From: Sabethes cyaneus
Taxonomy: Eukaryota; Arthropoda; Insecta; Diptera; Culicidae
Direction: 5' to 3'
NCBI RefSeq assembly: GCF_943734655.1
Contig: NC_071353.1
Location: forward strand, 76,578,121 to 76,642,120
DNA: 64,000 nt
The notes under the pieces were generated by a model. The model made no database searches. It saw only the letters and a program-made list of their open reading frames with translations, and was not told the DNA's origin. Positions 22,296 through 40,600 of this stretch are shown here, one piece after another; the first letter of the stretch is position 1; each line of letters opens with the position of its first letter. Both the position numbers and the translations under genes were made by a program.

Positions 22296-22515
22296 TTATC
22301 TAAGAGCGTGCGTTAAGCACAATAGCCCCTCCCTGAAGTAATACCGATAAGGTGGTTCCAGGGGGGATTGAGGCTGGAGACTCGAGTAGGGTTTTAGTGG
22401 GTCTGGATCTTCACGATCTTCACGGGATACCAAACCTCACTCCCTGAGCTGTCTTCTTCTCAGGTGTCTGATAGCAGATTTCCCTACTCGTTAAAAAAAA
22501 AAGGGTCTATTTTGT

Positions 22516-23116
22516 AAGTCATGTCGTGCAAATCGACTCGACTCAGGCACTGTCAAGTGTCGAGTATCGGGAGAACGGGCAGCATAGCGGCTCGAGGCTC
22601 GAAACAAAACAAACTCAGTCGTTATTAGGACCGAGTTACCAGCTTTTAGCGTGTGCGTCATATTAGCGGTTCACGGTACTTTAGTTTGCACGCATTTTTC
22701 TTCAACCCAATCTTCGCTACTTTGGGTTTAATATGTTCAGCCACCACCACAGATGCTGTTTTATCGACAATATCCATTTCATTTCATCGAACTAACTAGA
22801 TTAGCTGAAAATTGTGCCTGTGTGTTGCTCCTTTCCTAACATCCTGTAACGGCATGTTGAACAGCCCACATGAGGGACCATCACGTTGATAAAGTCCCCT
22901 GCGAGGTTCGAATGGCCATGATTTTACGGTCGATGGTATCATAGGCAACTTTGAAATCAATGAAATAACTGTGCGTTGAATTCTGTATTTATGGACTTTT
23001 TGGAGGATCTGCCGCAGCGTGAATATTTGATTTGATTTGCGTGATAAATGATAGGATGTCAATAGTTCAATATATATTAGTAGTAATATATTACACGTCA
23101 GTACAGAACAGTTCAT
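22516..23116 (-). pseudogene. Reverse transcriptase relic (RTE-like), minus strand, in hAT interior
   Basis: From about 22830 to 23030 the minus strand gives degraded stretches resembling the RTE protein at 37630-40698: I-F-T-L-R-Q-I-L-Q-K, then F-E-P-R-R-G-L-Y-Q-R-D-G-P-S-C-G-L-F-N. These match its T-I-R-Q-I-L-Q-K and F-E-T-R-R-G-L-R-Q-G-D-G-L-S-C-M-L-F-N. The catalytic segment is missing and the frame is broken. Positions 22516-22830 show nothing recognisable and are probably native hAT or older filler. Confidence 0.6.
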
Positions 23117-23117
23117 A

Positions 23118-23527
23118 CCCAGCTAGCACCAACTCGTATACCAATGTACGAAAACTATCATAAATATCTCCTAACAAACCCGAAATCGTAGCTAAAGCTG
23201 GACAAAGTGGGATCAAGTTGATTTTCTGTCGTATATAATGATAATAACTGACATACATACGATTTTCAGCACAAAATCGTAGAGTAGTACGGAGCGACTC
23301 GCGCTTAATCGGATATTATCGTATATAAATACTTATATAGTCGCAACGCTCAAAATTAGTCGTAATCACGTATATCGCCTCCAAAATAGTACGGATATGC
23401 CAATTTTGCCCTCCAAAATAGTACGGATATGCCAATTTTGCGCATGAAATACGATTTATTTAGCATGTATATCTGTACGTAATGCAGATTTTTACCTTTT
23501 TTTATACATATGAAAATGCTAGCTGGG
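23118..23527. mobile_element. MITE with TA duplication, 410 bp
   Basis: Terminal inverted repeats CCCAGCTAGCA and TGCTAGCTGGG, flanked by TA on both sides (23116-23117, 23528-23529), as for Tc1/mariner-type elements. No coding. It contains a tandem duplication of a ~31-bp segment (ctccaaaatagtacggatat...) at about 23379-23441. Confidence 0.75.
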
Positions 23528-23619
23528 TAGTGCAGGCGATTCCCTTGCCGAGTTATAGCTATTCCTGGGACTAAACTCTTGGATTCTCCTATAAGAATCC
23601 TGCTTCTATAAGCAAGGTA

Positions 23620-25340
23620 TTCTGTGCGAATCCTCTGTAGAATTTCTTCACACGATTCCAATGTGAGGAATGCCCGAGACTCTGCGCGAAGCTTTTTGTT
23701 TCGTCTTGGTAGAGCTGCGGAAAAAAGAAACCACCGTCTAAAAACGCCAGTACGAAGATCACGTGCTCGCCAGTCCAGAGGAGAGGTTCGTCAGCAACAA
23801 CACACGGAGTTTCTACAAAACGGTCAGGTGCAAGAATTTTGCCATGCCTGTGATGTGCAATGATAGTGCTGGCAATCTGCTTACTGACAAAACGACGGTA
23901 GCAGCCAGGTGGAAGAGTATTTCCAGACGTTGTTGAATACAGAAGTAAACACGAAGATCAGCAGGTACAGGATCAGAATTTTGAGCGACGGCCAAACTGT
24001 GGAGCCACCAATACAGGAGGAGGTCAAAAGAGCAATCAGTGAGCTGAAAACGGTAAGGTTGCTGTAAAGGATGGTATCCTGGCTGAACTTCTAAAAACGG
24101 GGAGCGAGCAGCTGTACGAAACAATTCGCCACCTCATTGTCAGGAACAGAATACATATGGGTGGAAAATAAATATCGGAGGATTGGTTGATTGGCCTCAT
24201 TTCCCATAAATTTAAAAACGGACATCGACTTGAGAGTAAAAACTATCGAGGCATTACGTTGCTCAATTTTGCCTATAAGGTACTCTCCCTATCCCTATCC
24301 GGACTGAGTCCGTTAGCTGACTTCTTCGTCGGTGAGTATCAAGCTGGTTTTCATGAGGGTCGCTTCACGATGGATCAGATATTTACCCTGCGTCTAGTAA
24401 CTGACGAGTTCCGGGAGTACAACTTGCAGACTCATCATATCTTTATGGATTTCAAGGCGGCATACGATTCAGTCAAATGAAATGAGCTGTGACAGTTAAC
24501 GCTAGGACATGGTTTTCCCACAGAACTAGTTACGTTGATTCGTGTGACGCTGGATAAGTAAAAATTATGAGTCAGAATAGCAGATGAGACCTCACGTACA
24601 TTTTGATTTTGCGGATGACGTCGATATCACCGAAATCAAAAATAGAGCAGCGAAATAAGCCTTTAGGTCATTTATTGAGAAATTGGGACTTACCATTAAC
24701 ACTGCCAAAACGAAGTACATGGCGTGGAAATCCCAATGGTGTTGGTGTCGAAGAGGAACTGAATATATTTTGGAATGCTCGTGACATGTGACAACAATGT
24801 AAGTCGCAAAATAAAACGACTAATTGCAGCTGCGAATTGGCCTTTACGCAGGCATTACATTTTGTAGCTGAAGTTCCGTAGCTTGCAAATTCGCATAAAA
24901 CTGACACTCTAGAGAACACTAATCATAGACGCTAAAAGAAGCTGATCGACGAATCCTTGGGGTTTTAGCGTAAAATTTGGCAAAACCCAAAATGGAGTGT
25001 AACGCAGACGCTACCAGACCTGATCCACGAGCTATATTAAGAATGCAAATATGCTGTTATAATGAAGATAGTACAGTGTGGCAGTCTACGCTGGGCTGGT
25101 CACGTGTCTAGAATGTCCGACGAAAGAGTAGCCAAAATTATTTTAAGCAGAGAATCAAGAAGATGTCGTAGACTTCGGAGTAGACATCGCACTTCGCACT
25201 GATAGATGTGCGCTATCGAGGATGATGCAAATTCAGCTGGTGTTCGAGGGGTTTGAAGAAAGGTAGCCCAGGATTGAGTCCTGTAGGACCATAATGCATT
25301 CGGCGCAGGATCGATAACGGACCGTCGCCACTGAAGTAAA
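23620..25340 (+). pseudogene. RTE-like LINE relic, plus strand, heavily degraded
   Basis: The best segment, 24187-24480, reads N-Y-R-G-I-T-L-L-N-F-A-Y-K-V-L-S and later D-Q-I-F-T-L-R ... H-H-I-F-M-D-F-K-A-A-Y-D-S-V, which are reverse-transcriptase blocks closest to the intact RTE protein in this window. Around 24600 F-A-D-D-V-D-I appears, then scattered C-terminal remnants near 25075-25110 (L-R-W-A-G-H-V). Stops and frameshifts throughout. It lies on the opposite strand to the relic at 22830-23030. Confidence 0.7.
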
Positions 25341-25484
25341 CTGAGTATGGAGCTTAAGCCGACAGTTCAATATCTACAAGTAGTCAAATAACTGCGGATG
25401 AAATACTAATTCTACTTTTAAATACTCAGAATTGAAGCTGGTAATATTTTCGGAGCTTGAGCCCCAACAGCTCAACTTAAATGA

Positions 25485-26150
25485 TTTCATAAATCATGGG
25501 GCCCCAGCAATCGAACATTCGTGAGTCATAGAAAAAGTTTAATTGAAAGAGAAATTTTGGTTTAAAGGTCAGGGCCCCAGTAGTCGCATATGAAGCTGAA
25601 TTTTCCATCATCAAATCGGTTGATTGCATAAATCATGGGGCCCCAGCAATCGTACATTCGTGAGTCATAGAAAAAGTTTAATTGAAAGAGAAATTTTGGT
25701 TTAAAGGTCAGGGCCCCAGCAGTCTCATATGAAGCTGAATTTTCAATCATCAAATCGGTTGATTGCATAAATCATGGGGCCCCAGCAATCGAACATTCGT
25801 GAGTCATAGAAAAAGTTTAATTGAAAGAGAAATTTTGGTTTAAAGGTCAGGGCCCCAGCAGTCTCATATGAAGCTGAATTTTCAATCATCAAATCGGTTG
25901 ATTGCATAAATCATGGGGCCCCAGCAATCGAACATTCGTGAGTCATAGAAAAAGTTTAATTGAAAGAGAAATTTTGGTTTAAAGTTCGGGGCCCCAGCAG
26001 TCCCATTTGAAGCTGAATTTTCCATCATCAAATCGGTTGATTGCATAAATCATGGGGCCCCAGCCATCGAACATTCGTGAGTCGTAGAAAGAGTTTAACT
26101 GAAATAAAAATTTTGGAAAATCTCATTTTGTGTAACGACGAAATTTTTAC
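25485..26150 (+). repeat. 139-bp tandem repeat, about five copies, at the hAT right end
   Basis: The landmark cataaatcatggggcccc recurs at about 25487, 25628, 25767, 25906 and 26045 with high similarity between copies. Each unit holds GGGGCCCC palindromes. The hAT left end also has ggggcccc shortly after its terminus, so this looks like amplified subterminal sequence of the hAT element. Confidence 0.85.
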
Positions 26151-26210
26151 TGGGGCCCACCGGGCATTTGCCCGGTTGCCCGGTGGGCCAGTCCGCCCCT
26201 GGAACATACG

Positions 26211-28598
<2,388 letters not shown>

Positions 28599-28602
28599 TT
28601 AA

Positions 28603-28742
28603 CCCTTTATAAGGCCGTGGCAATTATATTGCCACCAACGAAAAATATTTGTTTTGTGTCTATAAGGACATCAATATAATTATAGAAGCAAAATAAAAAA
28701 TTTTTGTTGGTGGCAATATAGTTGCCACTGCCTTATAAAGGG
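28603..28742. mobile_element. piggyBac-like MITE, 140 bp, near-complete hairpin
   Basis: Flanked by TTAA on both sides (28599-28602, 28743-28746). The termini are CCCTTTATAAGG and its complement. About 45 bases at each end pair almost perfectly (ggcaa...attgccaccaacgaaaaat against its complement), leaving a central loop of ~45 bases. TTAA targets and CCCTTT termini are piggyBac hallmarks. Confidence 0.85.
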
Positions 28743-28746
28743 TTAA

Positions 28747-32867
<4,121 letters not shown>

Positions 32868-32911
32868 CTTATACTATTTATTTATGTGGTAGAAAACCAA
32901 AAAAGTTATAT

Positions 32912-33238
32912 CACAGAGAACAGACATCCAAGCGAAAGGTCCCCACTTGGATAAAACTTATGTCAAATTAGTTGGGAAACTATAGTGATGATGTCGCTAA
33001 AGGCGCATAAAATTCTACAATAAACTCACAACAGCTAGCTTCTGGCGCTAGTATAACGGTTACAGTCCATATATATTAGCGCCAGAGGAGCCAAAGGTTG
33101 TCAGTGTGCAAATCAAAAGAATCATTTAGTTGGGAAACTATAGTGGTGGTGACGCTAGCATATTAGGTGATTTTAATTTGATATTTTATCCAAGAATTCC
33201 CGAAAAATTTGTTTCTGAATGGATGTCTGTTCTCTGTG
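32912..33238. mobile_element. MITE-like element, ~327 bp
   Basis: The ends CACAGAGAACAGACATCCA and its exact complement form 19-bp inverted repeats. Inside are two direct copies of ttagttgggaaactatagtg and an inverted pair around tctggcgctagtat. The target duplication could not be fixed. No coding. Confidence 0.7.
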
Positions 33239-33300
33239 GTTACATGCACATTGGTTTCCATGCATCTCTATTTTGCTATCGACAGTTTATTTACCGTGAA

Positions 33301-33487
33301 CGCGGGTAATTCCGATCACTCAACTAAAGTAATCGATATTTAGGAGATGGAATCAAAAACCATAGTTTATGGGAATTCTCATGATCAAAGCTTGCCAATG
33401 AGCTACAAATTTTAATTCAATCTTTTAGAAAATCGGCTATTTTAGTTGAGTGATCGGAATTAGGAAGTGATCGGAATTACCTGCGCG
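33301..33487. mobile_element. Short inverted-repeat element just upstream of the convertase exon
   Basis: GGTAATTCCGATCACT near 33304 and its complement near 33465-33481, plus an inner inverted pair ccgatcactcaactaaa / tttagttgagtgatcgg. The right end is ~95 bases from the exon acceptor. No target duplication recognised. Confidence 0.55.
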
Positions 33488-33580
33488 CACGGTACCTACA
33501 AATGCTATCGAAATACACTATAAAAATCAATACAGTTGGCATTTATTTTGTTTTAAGTACATGTGTGTTTTCATTTATAG

Positions 33581-34287
33581 GAGTCGATTATATGCATCCG
33601 GATTTAAGGTACAACTATGTAAGTATAGCTTTTGCTAATATTCAAATGTAGTTGCTTTTATATCTCATTTTCTACATTAGAACGCTGAAGCTAGTTACGA
33701 TTTTAGTAGTAATGATGCATATCCCTACCCAAGATATACTGATGATTGGTTTAACAGGTTAGTACATTTTTAAAGAAAGTTAGCTATAATCAAAGTTACG
33801 TTATTCCAGTCATGGGACGCGTTGTGCGGGAGAAGTGGCAGCTGCACGTGATAACGGAATTTGTGGCGTTGGTGTGGCGTATGATTCAAAAATTGCTGGC
33901 ATTCGTATGCTTGACCAACCTTATATGACTGACTTAATCGAGGCTAATTCGATGGGACATGAACCACATAAAATACACATTTATAGTGCTTCTTGGGGCC
34001 CAACTGATGATGGGAAAACTGTTGATGGTCCACGGAATGCGACTATGCGCGCAATTGTTCAAGGCGTTAATGAAGGACGCAATGGACTCGGCAACATCTA
34101 TGTGTGGGCTTCAGGAGATGGTGGTGAGGAAGACGATTGCAACTGTGACGGATACGCAGCATCGATGTGGACTATTTCTATCAACAGTGCAATCAACGAT
34201 GGACAAAATGCTCACTATGACGAAAGTTGCAGTTCAACTTTAGCCAGTACTTTTAGTAATGGTGCAAAGGATCCTAATACTGGAGTG
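33581..34287 (+). CDS. amon: Prohormone convertase 2 (amontillado), three internal exons
   Basis: Subtilisin/kexin-type endoprotease that processes neuropeptide precursors at dibasic sites in secretory granules. Exons are 33581-33618, 33681-33757 and 33810-34287; introns have GT..AG ends and phases fit. The joined product covers about 197 residues of the catalytic domain: V-D-Y-M-H-P-D-L, N-A-E-A-S-Y-D-F, the catalytic His in S-H-G-T-R-C-A-G, then I-Y-S-A-S-W-G-P-T-D-D-G-K-T and W-A-S-G-D-G-G. The Asp in G-D-G-G replaces the oxyanion Asn of other convertases and is diagnostic for PC2. It ends at G-V before donor gtaagaaatt. The exons with the catalytic Asp and Ser were not seen. The frame is intact. 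Confidence 0.95.
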
Positions 34288-34826
34288 GTAAGAAATTACA
34301 TGTGGGTCATTCCATCTCAAATGTACACAAAAATCGGAAAAATTGGATCCGACCATCAGCCATTTCAACCAAAGTTGGCATAGTTGTTCATGCCGACCCT
34401 ACAATCCATTTCCCAAAGTTTTATGCCCAAAGGTTTAAATATTGCTAACAATAGACGAAAATTAGCAAAACTTGATACTTTCCGATGGCAATTAGAAAAG
34501 AGGTGGGCACCATGAGGTTCGCCGAAAAATTTTACATAAGATCACTTATATTTCAGCAGTTGGCAGATCATTTCTGAATTTCGTTCATGTTTAACCATTC
34601 TGTGAGCGACGGTTTTTCCCTACATAGAAGGGCGACGGGGTACCCGTGTACCCAGGCTTATTATTAGGCTTAAACAATTAGATAGAACCAAGCAATGTTC
34701 AGCAAAGTTGTAGATTTTGGCAAAAACTAAAAGGTGGTATGCATGGAGTAGTGAACAGTCCTTTCGTTGTCCCGGAAACGGCTACCGGAAGTTACAAGGA
34801 AAGTGACATTCAAATTTATTTGATTA
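34288..34826. other. Start of the downstream convertase intron
   Basis: Begins with donor gtaagaaatt. No coding or transposon ends recognised before the Helitron-like copy A, whose 3' end lies at 34827. Confidence 0.6.
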
Positions 34827-35059
34827 CTAGCTGACCCGACAAACTTCGTATTGCCACAAATTAAACTGTGCTGTTCATAAATCGTGAATCTCGGATGACC
34901 TTTGTTACAATCTCGAGTTTTGCAAGTTTCTGAGGAGTTCGTGGGTGGTTTAATATACAAATTTTCCCCACACTAAAGTAGAAAACAACTCCCCCCATTG
35001 CTTAGCCTGATAAAATAAAGCGGATAGCATTAAAATATTCGCCATGATTATATAACATT

Positions 35060-35210
35060 TCACCGTATACCATTTTGCGGAACTCCATTTTTCGGTTGAC
35101 CATAACGCGGAATATAGAGTTTTGCAGAATACCATTTCGCGAAAAACCTTACGCGGGATGTACCATTTCACGGAAAATGTTTTCGTGGAAAGTACCATTT
35201 CGCAGGGGTT
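35060..35210. repeat. Degenerate ~22-bp minisatellite inside Helitron-like copy A
   Basis: Six imperfect repeats of a phrase like taccatttcgcggaa (ccattttgcggaa, ccatttttcgg, ccataacgcggaa, ccatttcgcgaaa, ccatttcacggaa, ccatttcgcagg). The complement recurs in copy E near 52330. Confidence 0.7.
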
Positions 35211-37629
35211 ATTCTCCCTTTACTTGCTGTCGCTCGTTCGGACCCAACTGAAGGAAAGTAATAGAGGTCAGTAGACCTAGGAAAATAAATAAACCTAATT
35301 GATAGTTTTTGGTGAACTCGTTTTTGACTAATGTTTTATGGAAGAGTCTAAAATTTCTCGAGTTCGATTAGTTTGTAAGTTACGCAAAAATTTCTGTTTT
35401 ATTTGTATGAGAGTCCTTACCCCCCCCCTAGCACAGGCGTGAGGCGACTAAAACCATTATAAAAAATTCCTGCCTCCAAAACCCCCCACATGCCAAATTT
35501 GGTTCCATTTGGTTGATTAGTTCTCTAGTTATGAGGAAATTTGTACATATTTTATTTGTATGGGAGCGTCACCTTTTATAGGGGAGAGGGTTCATAATTT
35601 ACCTCCTGAAGAGGGGAGAGGTCTCTACGCACCATAGAAAAAGAATTTGCCTCACAAAACACCCACATGCCGAGTTTAGTTTCATTTGCTTGATTAGTTC
35701 TAAAGTTATGAGGAAATTTATATTTCATTTGTATGGGAGCCCCCCCCCCCCCTCCTAAAAAGGGGGATCCTAATTCATCATAGAAAAAATTCATGCCTCC
35801 AAAAACCTCCACATGCCGAATTTGGTTCCATTTGATTGATTAGTTCTCGAGTTATGAGGAAATTTGTGTTTCATGTGTATAGGAGCCCCCCCTCCTAAAG
35901 AGGGGAGAGATCCTAATTCACCTTAGAAAAAATTCTTGCCACCTAAACCACCAACATGCCAAATAGGGTTCCAATTGATTGATTAGTTCTCGAATTATGA
36001 GGAAATTGGTATTTCATTTGTATAGGAGCAACCTCCCTCCTAAAGTGGGGAGGGGTCCTAATTCATCATAGAAAAAAGTCTTACCCCCAAAAATCTTCAC
36101 ATGCCAAATTTGGATCCATTTGTTTGATTAGTTCTCGAGTTAAGAAGAAATTTGTAAGGTACACCGGGGCAAGTGGGACCTAAAAAATGCATAGTTTGGG
36201 TTTATTCCACCGTGTTTTCTATACCTATGATTATTTCAAAATTCTTTCAGCACAGAAACTCTTCAGTGGTATCACTTCGAAGGATTAATTAAGAAAAAGG
36301 CCTATCAATTTACATAAAATGAATCTGGAGGAATATTTTCAAAATCATGCCAATAGGTCCCACTTGCCCCATTTACCGGGACAAATGGGACCTATATTCA
36401 AATTTGATTAAAAAGCATATAATAATAGTAAATTGTGTAAGTTAATATATAGCAATGTTAAAGCATTGCAAGAAGCAATCAAAATCAATATTTGTACGAA
36501 GGGTTCATTCAAAAATAGCGTAACAAAATCAGATCACAACGGGCGACTTTATCTATACCTATAAAGAAGGATTTCTGTCTGTCTGTCTGTCCGTATGTTC
36601 TTTATAGAATCAAAAACTACTGAACCAATCGACATGAAAATATGCATGTAGAGGTTTTTTTGGGGCCAGGATAGGTTTTAGTGATGGTTAGAAACCCCTC
36701 CCCCCACTAAGAGGGGGGGCTCCCATACAAATGAAACACAAATTTCTGCATAACTCGACAACTAATCAAGCAAATAGAACAAAATTTGGCATATGAGTGT
36801 TTTCGGTGACAAGAATTTATTCTATGGTAAATTGAGACCCCTCCCCTCTTTATAAGGGGAATTATAACTCCTCTACTCTTTAAAAGGGGGGGCTTCCATA
36901 CAAATTTCCTCATAACTCGAGAACTAATCAAGCAAATGGAACCAAATTTGGCATGTGAAGGTTTTCGAGGGCAAGAATATTTTCTATAGTAAATTAGGAC
37001 CCCTCCCCACTTTAAGAGGGGGGGCTCCTATACAAACGAAATACAAATTTCCTCATAACTCGAGAACTAATCAAGCAAATGGAACAAAATTTGGCACGTG
37101 GGTGTTTTTGGAGACAAAATTTTTTTCTATGACGAATTGGGACCCCTCCCCGTTTTAGGAGGGGGGGGGGATCCTATACACATGAAATACAAATTTCCTC
37201 ATAACTGAAGAACTAATCAAGCAAATGGAACAAAATTTGGCATTTGAAAGTTTTCGAGGGCAAGAATATTTTCTATGGTGAATAAGGACCCCTCCCCACT
37301 TTAAGAGGGGGGGCTCCTATACAAACGAAATACAAATTTCCTCATAACTCGAGAACTAATCAAGCAAATGGATCAAAATTTGGCACGTGGGTGTTTTTGG
37401 AGACAAAAATTTTTTCTATGATGAACTGGGACCCCTACCCACTTTAGGAGGGGGGCTCCTATACAAATGAAATTCAAATTTCCTCATAACTCGAGAACTA
37501 ATCAAGCAAATAGAACCAAATTTGGCATGTGGGGGTTTCTGGAGGCAAAAATATTTTCTATGGTGAATTAGGACCCCTCCCAACTTTAAGAGGGGGTACT
37601 TCAACACAACTTCTTCTTCTTCTTCTTCT

Positions 37630-40600
37630 TCAGCAGCATAGAGCCGAGGTGGCTCGTGCTGTTTCAAGCACTCGTCTCCATTCAACTCGGTCTTGGGCCA
37701 CTCGTCGCCAATTTCCTAGTCGTCTCAGAAGCCGCAAATCGCTTTCGACCTGGTCGAGCCATCGTGCACGTTGGGCCCCCCTGTTCCTGGTGCCGGTGGG
37801 GTTGTTGAAGAGGACCGTTTTCGTCGCACTGTCGTCCGGCATCCTTACGACGTGTCCGGCCCACCGTAGCCTGCTAACTTTCGCTAGATGTACGATGGGA
37901 GTCTCCCCAAGCAGTGCCTGTAGCTCGTGATTCATACGCCTCCGCCACTCTCCGCTTTCAGTTTGTACTCCGCCAAATATCGTCCGCAGCACTTTCCGCT
38001 CAAACATGGCAAGGGCGCGTATGTCCTCCGTAAGCAGCGTCACGGCTTCAAGTCCATAAAGAACTACCGGTCTAATAATGGTTTTGTACATTGTTAGCTT
38101 CGTGCGGCGGCGTATGCTTCCTGATCGTAGCGTTTTACGAAGGGCAAAGTAGGCCCGATTTCCCGCTTGGATGCGCCGCTGGATCTCCTTACTAGTGTTG
38201 TTGTCCGCGGTCACCAGCGATCCCAAATACACGAACTCTTCTACCACTTCTAGTTCGTCGCCGTCAACGGTTACCGTCCGTGGGAGGCGCGCATTTGTTT
38301 CCTTTGAGCCTCTTCCTTTCATGTATTTGGTCTTCGACGCATTTATTTTTAGCCCAATTCTCCTAGACTCCGCTTTCAGTCTGGCGTAGATTGCCTCCGC
38401 CGTCGCAAAGTTCCTGGCTATGATATCAAAGTCATCTGCAAAACCTAGAAGTTGGCTACTCTTGGTAAAAATCGTGCCTCTCGTTTCAATGCCCGCTCGT
38501 CGGATCACCCCTTCAAGAGCGATGTTGAACAGCATGCAGGATAGACCGTCACCTTGTCTCAACCCTCGTCGCGTCTCGAAGGGACTCGAGAGTGTCCCAG
38601 AGATGCGTACGAAACACATCACTCGCTCCAATGTAGCTCTGATCAGTCGCGTCAGTTTGTCCGGAAAACCGTTTTCGTGCATTATCTGCCATAGCTTGTC
38701 TCGATCGACTGTATCGTATGCCACTTTGAAATCGATAAAGATGTGATGCGTGGGCACGTTGTACTCCCGACATTTCTGCAAGATCTGTCGGATAGTAAAC
38801 ATTTGGTCCGTAGTTGCGCGAGCCCCCATGAAACCCGCCTGATAATTCCCTACGAAACCTTGTGCTATCGGTGACAGCCGGCGTAACAGGATCTGGGAGA
38901 GTACCTTGTAGGCGGCGTTTACCAGCGTAATACCACGATAGTTGCAGCAGTCTAGCCGATCACCCTTTTTGTAGATGGGACAAACCACTCCTTCCATCCA
39001 TTCCTCCGGTAGCTTTTCCTCCTCCCAAATCCTCGAAATAACCCAGTGTAGAGCCTTTGCTAGTGTTTCCCCGCCATGTTTATAAAGCTCTGCCGGTAGG
39101 CGGTCCTTCCCAGCGGCTTTATTGGTCTTCAGCAACCTGATTTCTCGTTTGACTTCTTGGAGATCAGGTGCTAGGACATCACTATCTTCCATGGGCGCTC
39201 CTAGGTTAGTTTCCGTTCCGCCTCCTTCTGCGACTTCGCCATTGAGGTGTTCATCGAAGAACTGCTTCCACCTGTCGACCACCTCGCGCTCGTTTGTAAT
39301 TAGATTCCCTCCCTCGTCCCTACACATGTCAGGTTTCGGTGTGTAGCCCTTCCGAGTTTGGTTCACCTTCTCATAAAACTTGCGCGTGTCATTAGCTCGG
39401 AATAGTTGTTCTAATTCTTCACGATCTCTGTCCTTCTTTTGGCGCTTTTTCCTCCTCAGGATCGTGGTCAACTGGTTCCTAGCTCGTCGGTACTTGGCCA
39501 GGTTCTCTCTAGTGGCAATACTTAGATAATTTTTCCAACCTTTTTTTTTCTCCTCCACCGCTTGTTGGCATTCCCCATCAAACCAATCATTTTGTGTACT
39601 CCGAGGCTCAATACCTAGTGCCGCGGTAGCGGCCTCTCCGATGGCCGAGCGTATTCTGCCCCAACCGTCTTCGAGGTTTGAAGCACCTAACTCCTCGGAA
39701 GAGGGCAGTGCCTCATTCAGTACTCGCGCGTAGTTCTCGGCAGCTTGTGGGTTATCCAGCTGCCTGATGTTCAGCCGAGGGGGGCGGCTTTGACGTGTCC
39801 GGTATACGGTGGACAGCTTTGAGCGCACATGTACTGCTACTAGGTAATGGTCAGAATCAATATCCGCACCCCGACGGGAGCGTACGTTCGTGATGTTAGA
39901 GAAGAACCGGCCCTCTATGAGAACGTGGTCAATTTGGTTCATTGTACGTTGGTCAGGTGATCTCCAGGTGGCTTTGTGGATATCCTTGCGCGGGAAAAAG
40001 GTACTTCGGATCACCAGGCCTCGGGAAGCTGCGAAGTTTATACATCGTTGGCCGTTATCGTTTGTGTCGGTGTGCAGGCTATGGGGTCCTACCACCGGTC
40101 TATACATTTCTTCCCTGCCGACCTGGGCGTTCATATCCCCGATGACGATCTTGATGTCCCGTGACGAGCAGCTGTCGTACGTAGCCTCCAGCCTCGCGTA
40201 GAACGCTTCTTTCTCATCGTCGGGTCTACCTTCGTGCGGGCAGTGCACGTTAATGATGCTATAATTGAAGAAACGGCCCTTTATCCTCAATACACACATT
40301 CTCTCGTTGATCGCCTTCCAATCTATCACGCGATCCTGCATTCCGCCCAGCACTACAAAGCCCGTTCCTAGTTCGTTGGTAGCGCCACCGCTCTGGTAAA
40401 ACTGGGCCTTTCCGCCACGGATCTTCCATACCTTCTCTCCTTTGCGACAGATTTCCTGCAGAGCTACGATGCCGAGTTTGCGGGGTTCCAGCTGTTCAAT
40501 CAGCACCCGCTCGCAACCTGCGAAATTTAGCGATCTGCAGTTCCAAGTCCCGAGTCTCCATTCGTCGTCCTTATTTCGTCGCCTAGGTCGATGCCGAATA

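Larger units (their letters stand above)
17291..22502 (+). mobile_element. R1-clade non-LTR retrotransposon, full length
   Basis: Two open frames, a structured 5' end, a 3' UTR (22296-22492) and a poly(A) tail (22493-22502). It is flanked by a 13-bp target duplication GGGTCTATTTTGT (17278-17290, 22503-22515), close to the 13-14 bp typical of R1-like elements. The left duplication was later split from its native flank by BEL2. Both frames look undamaged. The flanking site is neither rDNA nor a microsatellite, the known targets of some R1-clade members. Confidence 0.9.
10563..26201. mobile_element. hAT-type DNA transposon, expanded to 15.6 kb by nested insertions
   Basis: The termini are perfect 14-bp inverted repeats, CAGGGGCGGACTGG on the left and its complement on the right. 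They are flanked by an identical 8-bp duplication, GAACATAC (10555-10562 and 26202-26209). An 8-bp duplication with CAGGG termini is the hAT signature. Removing the element restores the Helitron-like sequence ...ggaacatacggacag. No hAT transposase was seen. The native parts are about 150 bp on the left and an uncertain part of 22516-26201, so the original element was probably non-autonomous. Confidence 0.8.

Noticed and set aside
33835..34383. Stand-alone 182-aa protease ORF
   Set aside because: It is the third convertase exon read past its donor site at 34288; reading frame and splice sites show it is part of a multi-exon gene.
35300..37600. CRISPR-like array (regularly spaced repeats)
   Set aside because: The repeats are ~190-bp modules of an eukaryotic Helitron-like element with similar, not unique, sequence between conserved phrases.
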